Part shown: positions 1 to 6,965 of the stretch, piece by piece | How the letters are laid out: every line of letters starts with the position of its first letter | Position numbering within the stretch: the first letter of the stretch is position 1 | NCBI GenBank assembly: GCA_039934475.1 | Contig: JBDTMC010000245.1 | Location: forward strand, 1 to 11,688 | DNA length: 11,688 bases | Direction of reading: 5' to 3' | From: JBDTMC01 sp039934475 | GTDB taxonomy: Bacteria; Acidobacteriota; Terriglobia; Bryobacterales; Bryobacteraceae | Made by a program: the position numbers and the translations under genes | Notes under the pieces: generated by a model | What the model was told of the DNA's origin: nothing | Databases searched by the model: none | What the model saw: the letters and a program-made list of their open reading frames with translations, nothing else

Positions 1-43
1 AAACTGCATAGGACGCGGACCAGGCCTGGGTGAAGTCGCGCAT
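1..43 (-). CDS. N-terminal fragment of a divergent unknown gene (partial)
   Basis: An ATG at 43-41 on the minus strand opens a frame that runs off the left edge; the visible residues are MRDFTQAWSASYAV. Ten of the first eleven codons end in G or C, as expected for a coding frame in this genome. A GAGG lies 10 bases upstream of the ATG. The fragment is too short to assign a family. A competing reading is that bases 2-52 are the tail of a plus-strand gene ending in TGA, but its codon ends are less biased. If the minus-strand reading is right, this gene and the carotenoid operon diverge from a shared 82-base spacer. Confidence 0.4.
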   Translation of the reverse strand, partial: MRDFTQAWSASYAV

Positions 44-125
44 GGGTGATTAACCTCGGGAGAGTGGGTGAAAGCCCCCAATTTCTTAGACCTGCACCTG
101 ATAGCGGGCAATCTACAGAGGGAGA
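44..125. other. Spacer upstream of the carotenoid operon
   Basis: This short spacer should hold the promoter of the six-gene operon and, if the left fragment is a real gene, a divergent promoter. I find no convincing -35/-10 pair on either strand; the best candidates match only about half of the consensus bases. A purine-rich GAGGGAG just before the ATG at 126 can serve as the ribosome binding site of the first gene, although the spacing is short. Confidence 0.3.
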
Positions 126-959
126 ATGATAAGGCCGCTCAACGGAAGCAGTTTGCACGCCGACCGCGAGTTGGTGGCTTGCGAATTGGCACGCCTGCTT
201 GACGAGCGGACGATGCCGGCGGGGAGTCCGGTGCACGAGGCCATGCGGTATGCGGTGCTGGGCGCTGGGCAGAGACTGCGGCCGGTGATGGCGGTGCGGG
301 TGGGTCGGATGGCAGGGGCAGAAGCGAAATATGCACTTCGTGCAGCGGCGGCGGTGGAGATTCTGCACTGCGCCTCACTGGTGGTGGACGATTTGCCGTG
401 CATGGACGACGAGGCAATGCGGCGCGACCGGCCGGCGGTGCATGTGCAATTTGGGGAGTCTACCGCGCTTTTGGCTTCGTTCGGGCTGGTCGCACTGGCA
501 GCACGGGCGGTGGTGCAAGACGTGGAGAAGTCCCAGGCGGCGCGCAGTGTGCGGTTTCAGATCCAGCTGCTGAAGGTCTTGGATTGTAGTGGTTTGATTG
601 AAGGGCAGGCGCTGGATTTGCGGCTACGCGGGGAGAGCCGCGACGCGCAGCGCGACTGCCTGACGGAGTTGAAGACGGTTCCGCTGTTCCAGTTGGCAGT
701 GGAGGCAGGCCTCGCCTTTGGGGATGCGCCGGCGCGGATGAAGACAGGCCTCAGACAGTTTGCGCGGGACTTCGGACTGGCGTATCAGATGACCGACGAT
801 TTGCTGGACGGAGAGGAGTCGGATCCGGAGCGGCTGGCGAGCCAGTATGACCGGGTGCGGCAACGTCTCAGCCCATTTGGAGCCGCTGCGTGCGGTCTTG
901 AAGAGATGCTCGATTATCTGCATGCCAAAGCCGACGAAAAGAATTACTGTCATCGGTAG
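126..959 (+). CDS. crtE: Geranylgeranyl-diphosphate synthase (trans-polyprenyl synthase family)
   Basis: The enzyme condenses isopentenyl diphosphate with allylic diphosphates to give the precursor, probably C20 GGPP, for carotenoid synthesis; it should be cytosolic. The 277-residue product has the family signature in order: the GQRLRPV segment near residue 50, the first Asp-rich motif DDLPCMDD at 88-95, GQALDL near 162, a conserved KT before LF near 186, and the second Asp-rich motif DDLLD at 224-228. The residue five before the first motif is Ala83; FPP synthases of this type have a bulky aromatic there, so a C20 or longer product is favoured. The Gly/Lys-rich segment that usually follows the second motif (GK..GKD....TY) is missing and the protein ends early. 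It is the first gene of the operon and overlaps crtI by 38 bases. The exact chain length is inferred. Confidence 0.88.
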   Translation: MIRPLNGSSLHADRELVACELARLLDERTMPAGSPVHEAMRYAVLGAGQRLRPVMAVRVGRMAGAEAKYALRAAAAVEILHCASLVVDDLPCMDDEAMRRDRPAVHVQFGESTALLASFGLVALAARAVVQDVEKSQAARSVRFQIQLLKVLDCSGLIEGQALDLRLRGESRDAQRDCLTELKTVPLFQLAVEAGLAFGDAPARMKTGLRQFARDFGLAYQMTDDLLDGEESDPERLASQYDRVRQRLSPFGAAACGLEEMLDYLHAKADEKNYCHR

Positions 960-2409
960 CGGTTTCGGCGGACTCGCCACAGCCGTTCGATTACAAGCCA
1001 AAGGATACGCAGTAGACCTGCTGGAAGCCCGGGACATGCTGGGGGGGCGGGCGTACGTGTACCGGCAGGACGGGTTCACGTTCGACGCCGGGCCTACGGT
1101 GATCACCGCTCCGTTCATGATCGATGAGATCTTTGCAGCGGCGGGACGGCGCACAGATGACTATGTGCAGATCGTTCCGGTGGATCCGTTTTACCGCATT
1201 GAATTTCCGGATGGACGGTGGTTTGAGTACAACGGGGACGAGGCGGAGACGGAGCGGCGAGTGGCAGCGTTTGCGCCGGGCGATCTGGCGGGCTACCAGG
1301 AGATGATCCGGCAGGCGAAAGCGATTTTCGATAAGGGCTTTGTCGAACTGTCGGACCGGCCGTTCCTGAAGTTCGGAGACATGCTGCGGGTGGCTCCGGA
1401 CCTGGTGCGCTTGCAGTCATACCGGACGGTGTATGGATTCGTGGCGAAGTACGTGAAGGACCCGATGCTGCGAAGGGTATTCAGTTTTCATCCTTTGCTG
1501 GTGGGCGGCAATCCATTTCAAACCACTTCCATCTATGCGTTGATTCACTACCTGGAGCGGCAGTGGGGCGTGCATTACGTGATGGGGGGAACGGGCGCGC
1601 TAGTGGCGGCGTTCGGGAAGCTGTTTTGTGAGCTGGGGGGGAGGGTCCATCTTTCGTGCCCGGCGAAACGGATTGTAATGGAAAGCGGCGCGGCGGTGGG
1701 CGTGGAGACACGAAGCGGCGTGATTCCGGCCGATGGGGTGGTGAGTAACGCGGACGTAGCCAACACCTACCGGCGGCTGCTGCCGGTGGAGGCGCGGCGG
1801 AAATACACTGACCGGAAGTTGGATGGCATGCGATACAGCATGTCGCTATATGTGATTTACTTCGGGACGCGGCGGCAGTATCCGGACATACGCCACCACA
1901 CGATACTCCTGAGCGAGCACTATCAGGAGTTACTGGACGATATCTTCAACAAGAAGGTGCTGGCGGATGAGTATTCCATCTATCTGCACCGGCCATCGCT
2001 GACGGATCCGGCGATGGCTCCGCAGGGTTGCGACTGCTTTTACGCTTTAATTCCGGTGCCGAACCAAGAGAGCGGGATCGACTGGCGGACGGAGGCGAAA
2101 CCGTTCCGGGACCGCGTGATGAAGTTGCTGGAGGAACGCTATCTGCCTGGGCTGGCCGAAAACCTGGTGACGGAGCGGGTATTTACGCCTTTGGATTTTG
2201 AGACAACGCTGGACAGCTTTCGCGGGGCGGCGTTTTCCTTTGAACCGGTATTGACGCAATCGGCTTGGTTTCGCCCGCACAACGAATCTGAAGACGTGCG
2301 GAACCTGTTCTTTGCCGGAGCGGGAACGCATCCCGGCGCAGGCGTGCCGGGAGTGCTATCATCGGCGAAAATTGCGGAGAACCTGATTTGCGAACGGCTT
2401 CCGATTTAG
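922..2409 (+). CDS. crtI: Phytoene desaturase (CrtI family)
   Basis: This FAD-dependent desaturase should introduce double bases into phytoene, giving a coloured product such as neurosporene or lycopene; the number of steps cannot be read from sequence. The 495-residue protein begins with the Rossmann dinucleotide-binding motif GSGFGG at 12-17, followed by an acidic residue and LGGRAY. It ends with the CrtI C-terminal signature GAGTHPGAGVPG at 466-477. Length fits the family. An upstream in-frame ATG at 847 lies deep inside crtE; the ATG at 922 is preferred because the FAD motif normally begins within about 10 residues of the start. No strong Shine-Dalgarno is visible, so re-initiation by ribosomes finishing crtE, which overlaps by 38 bases, is likely. 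Related amine-oxidase-fold enzymes (CrtN, CrtO-type ketolase, CrtD) are alternatives, but the direct pairing with crtB favours phytoene. Confidence 0.9.
   Translation: MPKPTKRITVIGSGFGGLATAVRLQAKGYAVDLLEARDMLGGRAYVYRQDGFTFDAGPTVITAPFMIDEIFAAAGRRTDDYVQIVPVDPFYRIEFPDGRWFEYNGDEAETERRVAAFAPGDLAGYQEMIRQAKAIFDKGFVELSDRPFLKFGDMLRVAPDLVRLQSYRTVYGFVAKYVKDPMLRRVFSFHPLLVGGNPFQTTSIYALIHYLERQWGVHYVMGGTGALVAAFGKLFCELGGRVHLSCPAKRIVMESGAAVGVETRSGVIPADGVVSNADVANTYRRLLPVEARRKYTDRKLDGMRYSMSLYVIYFGTRRQYPDIRHHTILLSEHYQELLDDIFNKKVLADEYSIYLHRPSLTDPAMAPQGCDCFYALIPVPNQESGIDWRTEAKPFRDRVMKLLEERYLPGLAENLVTERVFTPLDFETTLDSFRGAAFSFEPVLTQSAWFRPHNESEDVRNLFFAGAGTHPGAGVPGVLSSAKIAENLICERLPI
2376..2379 (+). promoter_or_regulatory. 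Shine-Dalgarno site that fixes the crtB TTG start
   Basis: GGAG lies inside the 3' end of crtI and is followed by 8 bases and then TTG at 2388. No in-frame ATG or GTG is available near the expected N-terminus, so this site supports TTG as the initiator. Confidence 0.6.
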
Positions 2410-3296
2410 GCGCGTTGGGATCGCTGTACGAGCAGGCGGCGAGGGCGACTGCCAGCGGTTCAAAGAGCTTCTATTTTGCGACTCGTTTCTTTCCTCAAGA
2501 TTTGGCACGGGCGGCGCATGGGGTTTACTGGTTCTGCCGGTATACCGACGACATGGTGGACGAGGCTGCCTCTGTGGAGCAGGGGCGCCGAGATTTGGAA
2601 GCTTGGGATCAACTGGTGCGGCGCGCGCTGGATGGCGAGCCAACGGAGCATCCGGTGTTGCGAGTGTTCCAGGACACGGCGCAGCGGCACGGGATTCCCG
2701 CCGAGTACCCTCTGGAATTGATTGAGGGGATGCGCATGGATTTGAACGGCACCCGGTATGCGGACTTTGCGGGGTTGCGACAGTTCTGCTACCGGGTGGC
2801 TTCCGTCGTCGGCTTGATGATGTCTCACGTGATCGGGTTCCGGGAGCCGGCGCTGGACTACGCCGTCGATCTTGGGATCGCGATGCAGCTGACCAATATT
2901 CTGCGAGACGTGGGCGAGGATTTGCGGATGGGGCGGATCTATCTGCCGGCGGCGGAGATGGCGGAGTTCGGATACAGCGAAGAAGAGTTGCGGGCTGGTG
3001 TTCGCAATGACGAGTTTATGCGGTTGATGCAGTTCCAGGTGGAACGGGCGCGGCGGTATTACGCGCAGGCGGAGCCGGGGATTGCGCTGCTGAATCCGCG
3101 AGGGCGCTTTGCGGTGAAAGTGGCGGCGGATGTGTATCGCGAGATTCTGGGACAGATTGAGCGGGCGGAGTACCGGGTGTTTGACCAGCGCGCGGTGGTG
3201 CCTCCGGTGCGGAAGTATTGGTTGACGATGAGAGGGATGGCGGGGCCGATGGCGCGGCATTCGATGGACCGGCTGGCGTTTTGGAAGCAAGCATGA
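2388..3296 (+). CDS. crtB: Phytoene synthase (squalene/phytoene synthase family)
   Basis: The enzyme joins two GGPP molecules head to head to give phytoene, the committed step of C40 carotenoid synthesis. The 302-residue product carries both Asp-rich substrate-binding motifs: YTDDMVDE at 52-59 and NILRDVGEDLRMGRIYLP starting at 170, with D174 and D178. A SKSFYFATRFF segment near residue 25 is typical of the family's N-terminus. The start is TTG at 2388, supported by GGAG 8 bases upstream, and lies 22 bases inside crtI. The stop overlaps the next start as ATGA. A hopanoid-type squalene synthase-like protein (HpnC/HpnD) shares this fold, but the neighbouring crtE and crtI make phytoene synthase the better call. 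Confidence 0.9.
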   Translation: MRTASDLGALGSLYEQAARATASGSKSFYFATRFFPQDLARAAHGVYWFCRYTDDMVDEAASVEQGRRDLEAWDQLVRRALDGEPTEHPVLRVFQDTAQRHGIPAEYPLELIEGMRMDLNGTRYADFAGLRQFCYRVASVVGLMMSHVIGFREPALDYAVDLGIAMQLTNILRDVGEDLRMGRIYLPAAEMAEFGYSEEELRAGVRNDEFMRLMQFQVERARRYYAQAEPGIALLNPRGRFAVKVAADVYREILGQIERAEYRVFDQRAVVPPVRKYWLTMRGMAGPMARHSMDRLAFWKQA

Positions 3297-4726
3297 TCCG
3301 GCGGGCAATTACGCGATCGTCGATGGCGACGCTGGCGGGCTTGGCGGTTCACTACGCCGTGTTTTTCTGGAGCGGAATTCCATTATGGACGGAGACGATC
3401 GCGGAGTGGATCATGGCCCGGACGCCGTCGCGTTGGGCGGTTCCGATTCTGGAGAGCCTGGGAGAGTGGGCTAAGCCGTTCGCGGTGACGGGCGGACTGG
3501 CAGTGTTGGGCTTTGGGTTGTTCTTCCCCGCCCTGTTGGGACTGACGCGGTGGCGGCGATGGTGGTGGGCGGCAGCGGGATTGGTTGTAGTGGGGTGGAG
3601 CTTCGTTTTCGACTACCGGTCGGCGGTGGGACAGGCCTCATTTTGGATCCCGGCGTTGACGGTGGTGGCTATGCTTTCGCGCCCGGCACGGGGACCCGCC
3701 ACGGACTTGGGGCGGCGGGGCGTTCTGGCGGCGTCACTGCCCGTGGTGATGACAGCCGGGACCGCGGCGGTGGCGGTGGAGAGTTGGGTTCGAAACCGGG
3801 CGCTGGCGAAGAGCGCTGTGGAGCCGGTTGCTCTGTTTCCATTCCAGCCTCCGGCGGAGACGTTCGCGCCTACCTTGGTGAGGCGGGCCGTAACTCCGGT
3901 AGATCAGTTCTACGGCATGAGCAAGAACACCGTTGACCCGGCCATTCATCCGGCGGTGTGGAAGTTGCGGATTACCGTGGATGGAAGACCGATTCGGGAG
4001 ATTCGATATACTGAGTTGCTGGCCGTGCCCCGAGTGGAGCGCTATGTTACGTTGCGCTGTGTTAGCAATACTTTGAAATCGGATTTGATGGGGACGGCGC
4101 TGTGGAGCGGGGTTCATCTGGCGCAGCTGGTTGACCGCCGCCAGTTGCCGTCGGGGATCGTGGAAGTGGCCGTGATCGGGGTAGAAGGCCATGGCGATAG
4201 TTTGAGTCCCGACTACGCGTTTTCCGATGAGGTTTTGTTCGCTTTAGGAATGAACGGAAAGACACTCAGCCGGGCTCACGGGTTCCCGTTGCGGTTACTG
4301 ACGCCTCGCTATTACGGGTTTAAGAACGTGAAATGGATGGGCGAAATCGCTTTTTTGACGCGTCCGTACCTTGGCACCTGGCCAAAGATGGGGTACACGA
4401 AAGAGCCGCTGATTCACACGGCATCGCACATTGACCGCTATCAAAGAGACAACGGCGTGGTCCGGTTGGGTGGCGTGAGCTTTGCCGGCGTAAGGGGCAT
4501 CCGGGCGGTGCGCTTGCGGGGCGGAAAGGGCGAGTGGAAAGACGCACTTCTGGAGAAGCCGCTTTCGCCTTACACATGGACCCGATGGCAAGGTGAGGTG
4601 CCCGACCTGGGGGCAAGCGAAGTGGAGGCAAGGGCGCTGGACGGAACGGGACGGTGGCAGGAAGCGGAAGAGGGGCCGCTGTTTCCGAACGGGATGACGG
4701 GGCCGACGATCCGGAGAATTTCGTGA
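3293..4726 (+). CDS. Membrane-anchored sulfite-oxidase-family molybdopterin oxidoreductase
   Basis: The 477-residue protein has five hydrophobic segments in its first third (about 11-27, 62-84, 89-106, 114-128 and 143-163) and then a soluble domain of the sulfite oxidase family. The molybdenum-ligand cysteine is C256 in RCVSN. Further family landmarks are ALWSGVHLAQLV, LGMNGKTL, HGFPLRLLTPRYYG and KWMGEIAF. A C-terminal Ig-like section (AGVRGI, TWTRW, VEARALDGTGRWQ) resembles the sulfite oxidase dimerisation domain. Positive residues (N-terminus, TRWRRW at 85-90, and 130-142) place the N-terminus in the cytoplasm and the catalytic domain in the periplasm. A twin-arginine pair, R141-R142, precedes the fifth segment. 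The start ATG overlaps the crtB stop as ATGA, and the next gene starts on its stop codon. Substrate is unknown; its place in the operon suggests a role in carotenoid modification or redox protection, which is inference. Confidence 0.85.
   Translation: MIRRAITRSSMATLAGLAVHYAVFFWSGIPLWTETIAEWIMARTPSRWAVPILESLGEWAKPFAVTGGLAVLGFGLFFPALLGLTRWRRWWWAAAGLVVVGWSFVFDYRSAVGQASFWIPALTVVAMLSRPARGPATDLGRRGVLAASLPVVMTAGTAAVAVESWVRNRALAKSAVEPVALFPFQPPAETFAPTLVRRAVTPVDQFYGMSKNTVDPAIHPAVWKLRITVDGRPIREIRYTELLAVPRVERYVTLRCVSNTLKSDLMGTALWSGVHLAQLVDRRQLPSGIVEVAVIGVEGHGDSLSPDYAFSDEVLFALGMNGKTLSRAHGFPLRLLTPRYYGFKNVKWMGEIAFLTRPYLGTWPKMGYTKEPLIHTASHIDRYQRDNGVVRLGGVSFAGVRGIRAVRLRGGKGEWKDALLEKPLSPYTWTRWQGEVPDLGASEVEARALDGTGRWQEAEEGPLFPNGMTGPTIRRIS
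4713..4716 (+). promoter_or_regulatory. Shine-Dalgarno site that fixes the glycosyltransferase GTG start
   Basis: GGAG is followed by 6 bases and then GTG at 4723, whose last two bases begin the TGA stop of the preceding gene (GTGA overlap). This argues against the in-frame ATG at 4654, which would add 23 low-complexity residues encoded within the previous gene. Confidence 0.6.
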
Positions 4727-5865
4727 GTTGGTGGTCAGACCTGCAGGAGTATTGGGAGCTATATGTTGTGGAGGCGCTGCGCGGCGTACAGTTGCCGCCG
4801 TTGAGCCTGTGGGTGGGGTTGGTGTTTGTGGCAGTGCTGGTGTGGGTGCTGCGGAAATCGCGCAAGGGTTACGAAAAGATGACCGCGTTGGAAGCCGCTC
4901 CGGCGAACTTTGTACCGGATGCGACAGTGGTGATTCCGGCGCGCAATGAGGCAGCCAACATCGCGGACGTGGTGAAGTGCTTTGCCGGTTCGCGAGTGAT
5001 TGTGGTGGACGACGGTTCTAAGGATGACACGGCGCAATTGGCCGCGGACGCGGGCGCTACGGTGATTCCCGCTCCGGCTATGAAGAAGGGGCAAAAAGGC
5101 AAACCTAACGCGTGCTGGGCCGGCGCACAGTTGGTGGAGACGCCGTGGATTCTGTTTGTGGACGCCGACACGCGGTATCAACCGGGAACCCTGGCCGCGC
5201 TGGTGCACTTCGCGGAAGCCAACAACATGGATTGCGTGAGCATGTTCCTGCAACAGGAGATGCTGACGCTTTGGGAGCGACTGCTGGTGCCTTACGCGTT
5301 CGCTTTGTATTTTTGCGGCGTGGACAGCCAGAGGGTGAACCGCACCAAGACATCACACACGCTGGTGAACGGGCAGTGCCTGCTGGTGCGGCGGGAATCG
5401 TACGAGTACGTGGGTGGGCATGGGGCGGTGGCGGAGTATGTGATTGAAGACGTGGCGTTGGCGCGGGCGTTTAAGCACCAGCGTAAGCATCTGCGCGTGT
5501 TGCAGGGGGCACAATTCGGGAGCAGCCGCACGTACGACGGTTTGCGGTCGATTCTGCGAGGAGTTCAGAAGAACTCGTTCCGTTTCCTGCTGCTAAGCCC
5601 GAACATTGGGTTCCGGGTGGTGATGAGTTCCTTGCTATTGACTGCGTGGCTGCCGATGGTGGCGTGGCTGGTGGTGCAAGGACAGTGGATTGTAGCGGGG
5701 CTGGTGGCGGTGACTCCCCCTGTGTTTCTGTACCGCTGGTACGGAAATGTTTGGGACACGAAATTGGCGCCGGTGACGATTTACGTTTTCCAACTGATGG
5801 CGATCGCGGGCATGTACCACACGTCGTTTGGGCGCAAGACGTTGTGGAAGGGCCGCAAAGTCTAG
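4723..5865 (+). CDS. Membrane-associated family 2 glycosyltransferase, probable carotenoid glycosyltransferase (CruC/CrtQ-like)
   Basis: The enzyme should transfer a sugar from a nucleotide sugar to a lipid acceptor at the inner membrane. The 380-residue product has an N-terminal membrane helix (about 27-43) and a GT-A catalytic domain with VIPARNEAANI from residue 70, VDDGSKDD near 95-102, the metal-binding DAD at 147-149, NGQCLLVRR, and the ED of the presumed catalytic base at 242-243. Two or three further membrane helices follow (about 299-366). This layout matches CruC of green sulfur bacteria and staphylococcal CrtQ, which glycosylate carotenoids. The order here, with an acyltransferase next, is the same pairing as CruC/CruD and CrtQ/CrtO. 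The specific acceptor is inferred from the operon; a glycolipid or hopanoid acceptor remains possible. Confidence 0.82.
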   Translation: MSWWSDLQEYWELYVVEALRGVQLPPLSLWVGLVFVAVLVWVLRKSRKGYEKMTALEAAPANFVPDATVVIPARNEAANIADVVKCFAGSRVIVVDDGSKDDTAQLAADAGATVIPAPAMKKGQKGKPNACWAGAQLVETPWILFVDADTRYQPGTLAALVHFAEANNMDCVSMFLQQEMLTLWERLLVPYAFALYFCGVDSQRVNRTKTSHTLVNGQCLLVRRESYEYVGGHGAVAEYVIEDVALARAFKHQRKHLRVLQGAQFGSSRTYDGLRSILRGVQKNSFRFLLLSPNIGFRVVMSSLLLTAWLPMVAWLVVQGQWIVAGLVAVTPPVFLYRWYGNVWDTKLAPVTIYVFQLMAIAGMYHTSFGRKTLWKGRKV

Positions 5866-5869
5866 GTGG

Positions 5870-6586
5870 ATGGACGCCCCTGTTCAGTATCCGGTGCCCT
5901 GGGATCTTGTCTTTGGTTTGACGCCGCACATCATCCACAGAACGCAGAGATCGGTGGACGATTTCAGCGCGTCGGTGGTGGCGCGGATGAAACCGGAACC
6001 GGAGATCCGCGGGATGGAGTTGCTGCCGGAGAACCCGCGCTTCCTGCTTGTTGCAAATCATTATCAGCGGCAAGGGCTTTGGATTTTGCATTCGGCGTCG
6101 GTGGCGACGCAGGCGATCCGGAAGAGATACGGCGCGGGGGATCCGCCGGTGCGATGGGTGGTGACAGCGAACTGGCCGGCGGTGCGGTTGGGTCCGTGGA
6201 AGTTCGCGAATCCAGGGGACAGGCTGTTGCCGCGGGTGGCGGATGCGCTAGGGTGCTATGCCGTGTCGTTTGCGAAGAATAATCCCGGGTTTACGGCACG
6301 ATCCATCCGCCGGCTGTTGCGGGAGGCACCGGGGTTGACGCGGCCCATCGGCCTGTTTCCAGAGGGTGTGGCGGGGTCGGCTGGTACGCTCACCGAACCA
6401 TTGCCGGGCGTAGACCGTCTGATTTCACACCTCGCAAAAAGCGGCATGCCCGCGGTTCCAATGGCGATTTCCGAGTCGGGCCGTCTGATCGTTCGATGCG
6501 GCGCGACGGTGGCGGCATCGGAGCTGGCGGCAGCCCCCGATTCGGCCCACCTGCTGATGAAGCGGATCGCCGACCTGCTGGCGTGA
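5870..6586 (+). CDS. PlsC-like (lysophospholipid acyltransferase family) protein with altered HX4D motif
   Basis: The 238-residue protein resembles the PlsC acyltransferase family and in this operon probably esterifies the carotenoid glycoside with a fatty acid, as CruD or staphylococcal CrtO do. The second family motif is clear, FPEG at 163-166, and GMELLPENPRFLLVANH leads into the first motif. The usual NHX4D is NHYQRQG: His64 is present, but the Asp of the catalytic pair is replaced by Gly69. FPEG is followed by VAGSAG instead of the usual TRS. It has no obvious membrane helix. The ATG at 5870 lies 4 bases after the glycosyltransferase stop. The only nearby purine run directly abuts the ATG, so coupled re-initiation is likely. 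It may be a divergent active enzyme or one with changed chemistry. Confidence 0.72.
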   Translation: MDAPVQYPVPWDLVFGLTPHIIHRTQRSVDDFSASVVARMKPEPEIRGMELLPENPRFLLVANHYQRQGLWILHSASVATQAIRKRYGAGDPPVRWVVTANWPAVRLGPWKFANPGDRLLPRVADALGCYAVSFAKNNPGFTARSIRRLLREAPGLTRPIGLFPEGVAGSAGTLTEPLPGVDRLISHLAKSGMPAVPMAISESGRLIVRCGATVAASELAAAPDSAHLLMKRIADLLA

Positions 6587-6683
6587 TCTTCTGACAGTAC
6601 TTCTGCGACAAGTGTTGTTCACTTCGCACCCACTTCGTGTCAACGAATTCGGTAGTGGTGGTCGTAGGCGCGGTTGCGGCGGG
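6587..6683. other. Spacer between carotenoid operon and gltD remnant
   Basis: No gene is visible here. A small hairpin (AAGTG, 5-base loop, CACTT) lies near 6610-6624 but no T-run follows, so I see no intrinsic terminator for the carotenoid operon. The gltD-like homology on the opposite strand ends at the right edge of this stretch. Confidence 0.4.
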
Positions 6684-6965
6684 TGCGGGGAAAGGGCTCT
6701 GTTCGGAGATGACGGCGAAGGCTCCGCCGTAGTCGCCGAGAGTCATGTGGGCTATGAAACGCCTGATATCGATGTGAAGAGGACAGGCAGAGGCACAGGC
6801 GGGATTCTTACAGTCGAAACAGCGAAGTGTCTCTACGGAGACATGTTCGGAGGTAAAGCCAGTGGCGACCTCTTCGGCGGAGGAGGATCGGCGCTGGGGC
6901 TCCAGAACGGGAAGTGCTTGTCTGGGCGCCTTTGGATTACGTTTGACAGTCTTGGCGTGACCCAT
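6684..6965 (-). pseudogene. Truncated N-terminus of a glutamate synthase small subunit (GltD-like) protein
   Basis: From the ATG at 6965 the minus strand encodes an N-terminus typical of the GltD/dihydropyrimidine dehydrogenase Fe-S adapter: VKRNPKAPRQ, EEVATGF, then RCFDCKNPACASACPLHIDI with C49, C52, C57 and C61 in the C-x2-C-x4-C-x3-CP spacing, and GDYGGAFAVISEQSPFPA at about 77-94. Family members continue with VCGRVCP, which supplies the second Fe-S cluster, then FAD and NAD(P)H domains. Here the homology stops at SPFPA; the open frame continues to 6390 but reads unrelated sequence antisense to the acyltransferase. No other frame restores the missing cysteines. Only one cluster site remains and there is no catalytic domain, so a 3'-truncated remnant is the best call. 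It follows rnpB in the same orientation. Confidence 0.72.

Noticed and set aside
60..125. TPP-riboswitch-like string (acctgat...gcaat...agggag) before crtE
   Set aside because: The CTGAGA element and the pairing arms of a TPP aptamer are missing, and the gene has no thiamine link.
2460..3308. 282-residue minus-strand frame opposite crtB
   Set aside because: Low-complexity Arg/His/Pro-rich translation, a typical shadow of a GC-rich gene; crtB on the plus strand has clear catalytic motifs.
6390..6683. Continuation of the GltD-like frame to a 191-residue product
   Set aside because: After residue 94 the sequence has no family resemblance, is rich in Thr/Pro/Ala/Arg and lies antisense to the acyltransferase gene.
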